Positions 58,318 to 64,000 of a DNA stretch of 64,000 nucleotides are shown one piece after another. The first letter of the stretch is position 1, and each line of letters begins with the position of its first letter. The notes beneath the pieces are model-generated. The model searched no databases and was not told the origin of the DNA. It saw only the letters and a list, made by a program, of their open reading frames with translations. The stretch spans positions 53,813 to 117,812 of the forward strand of contig CAKTOW010000005.1 of the NCBI GenBank assembly GCA_934590325.1, read 5' to 3'. Made by a program: the position numbers and the translations under genes. Source of the DNA: an uncultured Oscillospiraceae bacterium (lineage in GTDB: Bacteria > Bacillota > Clostridia > Oscillospirales > Oscillospiraceae).

Positions 58318-59397
58318 ATGCTAAAAATCAAGAGAATCTTTTCAATCGTACTGGCAACACTGGTCCTTTTTTTGGTATCCCCCTTTGTCGTTGTGGCTCA
58401 AGCAGATGACAAAACAACAGATCTCTACATTTTGTCTAAGCAGTGTCCGCAAGAATATGTTGACTATGCAAATGAAATAATCGGTTCATTGTTAGGAGGC
58501 CAGAATATTTCAAACCCCTGTTTGGGTAAACCGTTTTCGTTTTGTAATATGGACTCCGACATTTATTACTTCCCTGTATATTCTAACGGGTTAATAACAC
58601 ACACATTCCGAGTATGTTTAGGAAAAGATGGAGAGCCAACGGGTGTATTGTCTCCGGCTTTTGCAGCAGATTTAAATGAGGTTACATCTCTGACATCAGA
58701 ATTGAATCCATTGAGAATTGTTTATGAAACAACGGATGCGTATGCAGCGGTTGTTTTCCGACTGGCGGAGTATGAAAAAGAGGTACAAGTTACTCCCATT
58801 ACAAGAGCAGCAGACAAGAATGTTGCAGTTGCATCCGGCAATGGATTCACAATAATCAATTGTATGCCTGTTTCTCAGATTCAGGTGGCACGGGCCACAC
58901 GAGCAAGTACAGGTAAGGTTCTTCCCATGACAATTACGGAAACACAAGGAAATGATTCTTGGTGTCTTGCTTATTGCACAGCAATGGTGATGCGGTATAA
59001 GGGTGTGTATAAGACGGCAGAACAGGTAATGAAGGATATTCATGGCAGAAATGTTTCCAAATCTACAAAAATGGGTAATGACAATCTTGTTCCCTATATG
59101 CAAAGCTGTGGCTTTAATACCGTAAGATCAGGGAGTTGGCCAAGTTATAGTACTACCTATGTAGCCATAGTTACAGAAATCAATAATAATCGCCCGGTCA
59201 TTTGTAGTATGAGTCGAACTGGAGGTGGTGCTCATGCGATTGTTGCTTTAGGATATGAGAATGTAAGGGCAACGGTAACAGTATGGAATCCCTGGTACAC
59301 TTATTTTGAGACGGTAACCACTCTTAATGCTTATACCCCGTCTGGATCAACCGGATCTTATTCTGTTGCAGAATACTGGTATAACAATTATTGTTGA
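58318..59397 (+). CDS. Secreted C39-like cysteine protease
   Basis: 359 residues from ATG 58318 (ACAGGAGGG site; an open frame to 58294 lacks one). Signal peptide (MLKIKRIFSIVLATLVLF..., cleavage near AQA). A long pro-region (about 30-210), then a papain-type catalytic domain: Q in TETQGND, Cys in WCLAYCTAMVMRYKG (about 217-231), His in GGAHAIVALGYEN (about 303-315), Asn in VWNPW. Similar to C39-like peptidases and staphopain-type enzymes. Markedly AT-richer than its neighbours, so a recent arrival. Operonic with the next gene. Confidence 0.85.
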   Translation: MLKIKRIFSIVLATLVLFLVSPFVVVAQADDKTTDLYILSKQCPQEYVDYANEIIGSLLGGQNISNPCLGKPFSFCNMDSDIYYFPVYSNGLITHTFRVCLGKDGEPTGVLSPAFAADLNEVTSLTSELNPLRIVYETTDAYAAVVFRLAEYEKEVQVTPITRAADKNVAVASGNGFTIINCMPVSQIQVARATRASTGKVLPMTITETQGNDSWCLAYCTAMVMRYKGVYKTAEQVMKDIHGRNVSKSTKMGNDNLVPYMQSCGFNTVRSGSWPSYSTTYVAIVTEINNNRPVICSMSRTGGGAHAIVALGYENVRATVTVWNPWYTYFETVTTLNAYTPSGSTGSYSVAEYWYNNYC

Positions 59398-60066
59398 TTG
59401 ATGATGATGAAACATCTATTTAAGCTTGGAGTCATTATATGTATAAGCCTTGTTTTGTTCATGGCCTTACATCTAAGGGAAAGCGATTCGCATCAGGAGC
59501 GTGAGACAAGTTTTCGCCCACACATTATGGTAAGTGATCAGATTTACTGGTTGTCTGCGTATCCATGCAAAGAAAGTATTTCGCAAAGAGTGCTTACACA
59601 CATTGGTCAGGTCGAAGAGGAGGTTGCCACTCATCCCGAACATGATTTTCAAGCGTATGGAATTACTGAAGGTACTCAGGTGTATTTCGACAATCGATTT
59701 CCGTATATAGTATATCTAAAAACAGATAGTTTGTTTGATTGTTATGTAACGGCGGATATGAGCATGGACTACGTGTATTTTGCAGGAAACACCTATGTCT
59801 CATTGTCAAGCTTATGTTCGTGGGATTATGAACGGTATAAAAACCATTATGTCCCTATTTATGGGGATGAAATCTTAGAACCAGAACTACCCATGAGCGC
59901 ACAATTAGTCGGTGAGACCGTATTTGTAGGGTACCATATGCCCGTAACAGATGAGCTGGAAACAAATGCATTTCGTGAGCCTGTTCCGGTATATAAGGAC
60001 AATACAGATCTAAACATGCTCTATGTAGGAAAAAATAATATGATATATGTTCCTTTGGAAGAATAA
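59398..60066 (+). CDS. Membrane-anchored or secreted partner of the C39 protease
   Basis: 222 residues, starting one base after the protease stop codon; no good ribosome site, so translation is probably coupled. The N-terminus has a hydrophobic helix (about 6-23, GVIICISLVLFMAL) and a Ser/His/Glu-rich linker. The outer part is rich in Tyr, Asp, Val and shows no known motif. Base composition matches the protease. A pairing with the protease, for example as inhibitor or substrate-binding helper, is inference. Confidence 0.7.
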   Translation: MMMMKHLFKLGVIICISLVLFMALHLRESDSHQERETSFRPHIMVSDQIYWLSAYPCKESISQRVLTHIGQVEEEVATHPEHDFQAYGITEGTQVYFDNRFPYIVYLKTDSLFDCYVTADMSMDYVYFAGNTYVSLSSLCSWDYERYKNHYVPIYGDEILEPELPMSAQLVGETVFVGYHMPVTDELETNAFREPVPVYKDNTDLNMLYVGKNNMIYVPLEE

Positions 60067-60107
60067 TTTGCTAAAACGAGAGAACAAAGACACTGAATAA
60101 CCAAATC

Positions 60108-60136
60108 AGGGAGGCAGGTCATAGACCTGCCTCCCT
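60108..60136 (+). terminator. Terminator after the C39 protease pair
   Basis: A perfect 13-bp stem (AGGGAGGCAGGTC) with loop ATA; no long T run, but position fits. Confidence 0.7.
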
Positions 60137-60333
60137 ACAGCTTTATGTGTGCATTGATTTACAGTTACGCTGGTACTCACATTGTAGTTTTGAATGCAGG
60201 TATCCATGAGCGAATGGAAGCCATCTTCTCCCAGCATGGCCGCGGCATCGAACGGGCTGCCATAGCTGGAACGCCGCCGGGCATATCCTCGCCCACTGCG
60301 GGCGTGTCCTTGCTCAAAAGCACCTTGTCGTGG
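60137..60333 (-). other. Spacer with gene debris
   Basis: 200 bases past the RsgI-like stop codon. Minus-strand frames read KVLLSKDTPAVGEDMPGG and, in another frame, FDAAAMLGEDGFHSLMD; these look like real protein pieces but have no start. I cannot name them. Confidence 0.35.
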
Positions 60334-62154
60334 TTAACCCATTCTGCGCTGATTGGAATCGGAACTCTGAACTGTTTCCGAAACAGGCTCGCTCTCCTGA
60401 AGGGAACGCCACTCGATGTTCTTTTCGAGGATGTCTCCGGATACTGCATCGACCTTGTAGGAATACGCACACTTGTCCGTGTAGAACTCCAGAATGCAGC
60501 AAGGCTTGCCCTGATTGCGGCTCAGCTCCTCTCGGGTGAACACGATTTTTTGGGTAGCTTCATCAAGTCCCGCGTCCTCTAATGCGATCTGCTTTGCCTT
60601 TTCCAAGCCGATAAACTCCGGGGCAAGGGGAATGATCTTATCGCAGGTCTTATCCATGATCACGCCCAGAACGGCGTCAATTTTGTAAGTCCAGCGAGCT
60701 GAGTCACTTTCAAAAACGAAGTAATAGTAGGGTGACTTGATGCCGCCGGCAACCAGATCCTCTGTCGTGAAGACCACCTTCACATTGACCCCGGCATCGT
60801 CCAGTGCGATTTTCTTCGCGTCCGCCAGAAGAATGAAGTGGTAAGCCTCGATGATGCTGCCGTTCTTGGCGCCCACCTTGTAGGAATACTGCTTCTTCGC
60901 GGTGTAGAACTCCAGGATGTAGTAGGGCTTGCCTGAATTGCGGCTCAACTCCTCTCGGGTGAACACGATCTTTTGTGTAGCTTCATTAAGTCCGGCATCC
61001 TTCAAGGCGATCTCCTTCGCCTCCTCCAAAGAGATGAAGTCCGTTGTCACGATTTCTTTCTGTTGCTTCTCCAACACAGTGCCCAGCACCGCATCAATGC
61101 GGTATGTCCACTGTGTTTTTGCATCGGCAAAGACGAGCCGGTAGTAAGGCGTTTTGATGCCGCCGCTCACAAGGGTTTCCTCGGTAAAGCTGACTTTATC
61201 CTTGCATCCGGCATCATCCAGGGCGATTTTCTTCGCTTCGGAAAGAGTGATAAATTTCCCGGCGTAAATAATGCTGCCGCTCTTTGCGTCGATTTGGTAG
61301 AAATATTGATTCGTCCCGGTGTAGAACTCCAGCAGGTAGCAGGGCTTGCCCTGATTGCGGCTCAGCTCCTCTCGGGTGAACACGATCTTCTGCGTCAGTT
61401 CATCCAGTTTGGCGTCCTTCAGTGCAATCTTCTTTGCTTCCTCCAAGGAGATGAACTTCGATACACTGACAGAAGAAATGCCGGAGACCTCTTGGAATTT
61501 AAGAAGCTCGTCCAACGACATGCGGGCAACCTCGTCCGTGGGCAGCCCGGTTTTGTTTGCTGCGGTGAGGATCCAGTCGGCGCGGCCAAGGGAGACATGG
61601 AATTCCTCGGCGATCTTCGCTGCTTCGGCGTTTTCCGTCAGTTCGGAGTGGAAAACCAGCGTGCCGACGGCATCGGCCTGCTCCAGAGCCTGCTGGATCT
61701 CCGCAGAGAGCGATGCCTTTAGCTCGGCGTTCGCATCAAGACGGGAATCAAAAGAGATCAGAACAGTCGCTTCGCCATTTTCCATATATCCGCAGGCCTC
61801 GTAGGCGGCGACCGTGCGCGTTAGAGCGGTCTCGACACTCTGCTTTCCCAGCGCAACATCGCTGAGCGCATTTTCCGCATCGCTGTTCAAGCAGCGGACA
61901 TTCTTAACGCTCCCGCTTTTGGCAATCGTATATTCCACGCTGGGGTTGACATCCATTGTGAAGGTGCCTGCTGTCGCATTGCTTCGGATGGCATGTGTGG
62001 CGATGCCAGTGCAGAGAACCAGTGCAAGGCAGGCAGCCATTGTTCCAAGCTTGGCCCAACCGGGCTTTCTTTTGGTATTTGCTTCGCTTTCCGCGTCAGC
62101 GATAAGCTCGTCATTGATCTTTCCGATCGAACGAAGAAGAACTTCGGTTTTCAT
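60334..62154 (-). CDS. RsgI-like anti-sigma protein with five PepSY repeats
   Basis: 606 residues. A short cytoplasmic start (1-33), one membrane helix (about 34-54), then an RsgI-type outer domain (TMDVNPSVEYTIAKSGSVKNV, about 66-86, and on to about 215). From about 230 five repeats of some 65 residues follow, alternating in type: A (FISLEEAKKIAL...KIVFTREELSRN.GKP), B (FITLSEAKKIAL...EETLVSGGIKTPYY), A, B, A. These are PepSY units, which bind or inhibit extracellular peptidases in other proteins. No sigma factor gene lies beside it, unlike the usual SigI/RsgI pair. Confidence 0.8.
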   Translation of the reverse strand: MKTEVLLRSIGKINDELIADAESEANTKRKPGWAKLGTMAACLALVLCTGIATHAIRSNATAGTFTMDVNPSVEYTIAKSGSVKNVRCLNSDAENALSDVALGKQSVETALTRTVAAYEACGYMENGEATVLISFDSRLDANAELKASLSAEIQQALEQADAVGTLVFHSELTENAEAAKIAEEFHVSLGRADWILTAANKTGLPTDEVARMSLDELLKFQEVSGISSVSVSKFISLEEAKKIALKDAKLDELTQKIVFTREELSRNQGKPCYLLEFYTGTNQYFYQIDAKSGSIIYAGKFITLSEAKKIALDDAGCKDKVSFTEETLVSGGIKTPYYRLVFADAKTQWTYRIDAVLGTVLEKQQKEIVTTDFISLEEAKEIALKDAGLNEATQKIVFTREELSRNSGKPYYILEFYTAKKQYSYKVGAKNGSIIEAYHFILLADAKKIALDDAGVNVKVVFTTEDLVAGGIKSPYYYFVFESDSARWTYKIDAVLGVIMDKTCDKIIPLAPEFIGLEKAKQIALEDAGLDEATQKIVFTREELSRNQGKPCCILEFYTDKCAYSYKVDAVSGDILEKNIEWRSLQESEPVSETVQSSDSNQRRMG

Positions 62155-62402
62155 ATGCTTATTTCAACAAAACTCTTTGAAATCGCTTTTGGATTATATC
62201 GCTAATTTACTTAAATTCATCGGGAGATGCCTTGTCGCTGGTAATCTCCTCCGCGTATCGGCGTGGATCGAAGCATCATTCGAGAGAGTCTTTTCCTTTC
62301 AGGGCATATTTGGAATCAGTAGACAAAAAGCTGTTGTATGTCTATGAGAATGAGCCTGCTTTCTGTGTTCGAAAGCAGGCTCATTTTACCTCAATCACAT
62401 CC
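62155..62402. other. Spacer upstream of the RsgI-like gene
   Basis: Contains the RsgI-like promoter region (AT-rich 62160-62220) and debris of a minus-strand gene (DSKYALKGKDSLE ending near 62275) that may be the 3' end of a lost upstream partner. A terminator for the next gene lies at 62349-62385. Confidence 0.4.
62349..62385 (-). terminator. Terminator of the two ICE-type genes
   Basis: A perfect 15-bp stem (AATGAGCCTGCTTTC) with a 7-nt loop; A/T on both sides. Confidence 0.85.
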
Positions 62403-62930
62403 TCACCCCTCTGGCACAAACTTCTCCAGCAGTGCCAGACTCTCCTTCGACGAATAACCCCACAGCACCGAACTCAGGGCATCAATCGCCATCTGACGCT
62501 TGCGGAAGTAGGTGCGGTAACTGATGTCCCGAATGTGCGGCTCCAGCTTTTCGATGATCTCCTGCGTGTTCGCCAACTGCTGCGGCGACAGATAGGTGTA
62601 GTACAGGAGCCAGTAATAGCTCTCACCGTACTTGTGCTTTGTCCGCAGCAGCTCCACGGAGGTATCCAGCAGTTTCAGCATTTTGTAGCTGCGCTCGATG
62701 CAGCGGGCATGGTCCTCAATTGCCGAGCCCTCGAAGGTGATGCCGGCCACATAGAGGGATTCCAGAAACTCCTCTATGCTGCTGCCATACTCGATCTGGA
62801 ACTGCCGACGTACCTGCTGCACGGACAGCTCCAGGCTCCACACCACGTCCCGGTACTTGCGCAACAGCATCCACGTATCATGGTACAGAGGATTCTCGGT
62901 CACTTTGGGTTCTTGTGCAGCCTTTTTCAT
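62403..62930 (-). CDS. Helical ICE-associated protein
   Basis: 175 residues, all helical, charged, with many Tyr. The C-terminal part (ISYRTYFRKRQMAIDALSSVLWGY, about 137-160, shown in part) resembles the DNA-binding region of ArpU/sigma-like phage regulators, but the match is weak. Overlaps the next gene by 4 bases, so they form one unit. Unknown function; such pairs sit in control regions of integrative elements in Clostridia (inference). Confidence 0.65.
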   Translation of the reverse strand: MKKAAQEPKVTENPLYHDTWMLLRKYRDVVWSLELSVQQVRRQFQIEYGSSIEEFLESLYVAGITFEGSAIEDHARCIERSYKMLKLLDTSVELLRTKHKYGESYYWLLYYTYLSPQQLANTQEIIEKLEPHIRDISYRTYFRKRQMAIDALSSVLWGYSSKESLALLEKFVPEG

Positions 62931-64000
62931 CGTTCGACCTCCTTATCGCCGCGCATCCCTGTCGGGTGCAATCTGAGTTCAAAGTGATAGACTTCCTGAG
63001 CGTCACCGCAGGTGACCACCAGTTGAAGCCACCGGCGCAGCGGAGGCACCCCTTCTATCGTAACCTCGCAGTCGTCGGATAATGGTAATAACATATATTT
63101 GGATTTAGGGCATGAAGCGCACGGCAGTCCTTGTGCCACAAGGATTTCCCGCATCTTACGCTCGATTCGATGGCGGTTCATTTCTGAAACGCTACCGGTC
63201 TCATTTGAACCGCTTGTTACCGTCGTGGTCAGGGCGGTTTCCTCCTGAAGCTCCAGCTTGATGCCAAGACTCATGGCGATCTCTTCCTTGTCCACCACGA
63301 TGTCAGAAATTTGGAACATGGTGGAGAGATAGTTCTGTAGATAGATCGTGGTGCCATGTGTGCCGGGGAATGCTGCCAGTTGCAGATAGCCCCGTTCAGC
63401 CATGCGCTTGAGGTATCGGCCGGCAGTTGCCTTAGAGACGCCCCAGCGGGATGCCAGTTCCGCGTAGCTGACCAGCGGGCAGCCTGTACCGTTGCGGAGA
63501 TAGACCACCGGCCCGACGTCTGAACCGAGGACTTGCGGATCGTTATAGACCGTGTTCAGCCATAGATCCAATACGGCGTCCATCTCCGAGCAGTGACCGG
63601 CACTGACCAGTTCTGTGGCAGTGGATACAGGGAAGAAGAAAAAGCCGGTATCCTTCTGACAGGGCGCATTGTAGTCGAGGATCGTGTTGTGACGCCGCCA
63701 GCCGCGAATCTTGAATTTGACCAGCTTACCATGTCCGAGAACAAGAAAACTGATAAGCCCTTTCTTTTGCAGTCCCTCCAAAGCGGCCAAGGTCTGGCGG
63801 CGGAAGCGTGTGCGGAAATACCGGGACAATTCCTCCACAGACATGATCCATTCGCCGGGGTAGATGGTGTAACTAATGCCATCAATGCGCTTGTATGAGG
63901 TGCGGAAGTTGGCATAGGCGCATAGCACGACAAAATAAAAAAGGCCGGAGCCTCCGCTCACGCGAATGCTCCGGTCTGCTATCAAGGCTTGTACGAACTG
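62927..64000 (-). CDS. Winged-helix protein of an integrative element, 5' end missing
   Basis: At least 358 residues; the frame stays open through the right edge, so the true start is outside. Two DNA-binding parts: EELSRYFRTRFRRQTLAALEGLQKKGLI (about 52-79 counted from 63985, given in part: LSRYFRTRFRRQ) and SYAELASRWGVSKATAGRYLKRMAERGYLQL (about 173-203; VSKATAGRYLK). Late CASCPKSK may bind zinc or be a disulfide. Looks like a replication or control protein of an ICE. Confidence 0.7.
   Translation of the reverse strand, partial: QFVQALIADRSIRVSGGSGLFYFVVLCAYANFRTSYKRIDGISYTIYPGEWIMSVEELSRYFRTRFRRQTLAALEGLQKKGLISFLVLGHGKLVKFKIRGWRRHNTILDYNAPCQKDTGFFFFPVSTATELVSAGHCSEMDAVLDLWLNTVYNDPQVLGSDVGPVVYLRNGTGCPLVSYAELASRWGVSKATAGRYLKRMAERGYLQLAAFPGTHGTTIYLQNYLSTMFQISDIVVDKEEIAMSLGIKLELQEETALTTTVTSGSNETGSVSEMNRHRIERKMREILVAQGLPCASCPKSKYMLLPLSDDCEVTIEGVPPLRRWLQLVVTCGDAQEVYHFELRLHPTGMRGDKEVER

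Noticed and set aside
58062..58331. 89-residue hydrophobic minus-strand frame
   Set aside because: Runs through the LexA box, promoters and AT-rich spacer; hydrophobicity comes from T-rich DNA and there is no ribosome site.
40343..64000. CRISPR array
   Set aside because: No regularly spaced short repeats with unique spacers were seen; the repeats here are attachment sites, element copies and PepSY units.

Overview
The window reads as a chromosome segment of a spore-forming Clostridia (Eubacteriales), most likely an Oscillospiraceae-type gut anaerobe. The evidence is spoIVA, sigH and two SpoIIM-family proteins, a type III glutamine synthetase, a tyrS T-box, the gene order dxs-tlyA-nadK-argR-recN, and the Clostridia-type NifU-like/GGGtGRT pair. 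Core genes are GC-rich with strong Shine-Dalgarno sites. From about 40.3 kb to the right edge the composition becomes patchy and more AT-rich.

Core region (1-40.3 kb). Most genes to 24.1 kb are on the minus strand: coaX, gap, spoIVA, yebC, a Nif3-like gene with trmK, two small Cys-rich proteins, sigH, then an operon-like run SpoIIM-like-xerD-ruvC-ruvA-ruvB. Next come a TIGR04086 membrane protein, yajC, tgt, queA, tyrS behind a tyrosine T-box, a DUF5071 gene, and recN-argR-nadK-tlyA-dxs in tight overlaps. From 24.4 to 40.1 kb there are an unknown membrane-anchored protein, a run of three small proteins plus a 21-residue Cys-rich peptide, the GGGtGRT/scaffold pair behind an operator-like inverted repeat, gltX-spoIIM, glnN, ykvI, a phosphate acyltransferase gene, an aminotransferase, asnA, a DivIVA-like gene and putP. 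Several of these handle ammonia and amino acids (glnN, asnA, aminotransferase, putP).

Accessory region (40.3-64 kb). A tRNA-Arg(ACG) gene is the landing site of a tandem array. The 45-bp 3' half of the tRNA occurs three times as a direct repeat (40298, 45700, 53350). Element 1 (about 5.4 kb) carries an HxlR regulator and a divergent lipoprotein-RidA-PhzF-cupin operon. Element 2 (about 7.7 kb) carries an excisionase and HTH gene plus an ABC uptake operon whose ATPase is fused to an RsbW-like ATP-binding domain. The related integrases of both elements are broken, one by a nonsense codon and one by a frameshift, so the array looks locked in place. After the third repeat there is a left-end scar of a third element, then a different, intact integrase/excisionase pair and the recombination genes of another integrative element. 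In that part a RecD2-like and a DinB-like gene have been joined tail to tail by deletion, and a secreted C39 protease, an RsgI-like PepSY-repeat protein and two ICE-type genes follow.

The most unusual items are the ABC-ATPase/HATPase fusion operon, the tandem array with its arm-site signature, a palindrome-controlled promoter feeding a two-terminator leader ahead of the recombination genes, the opposed recD2/dinB truncation with a surviving LexA box, and two small genes (21 and 51 residues) that are easy to miss.
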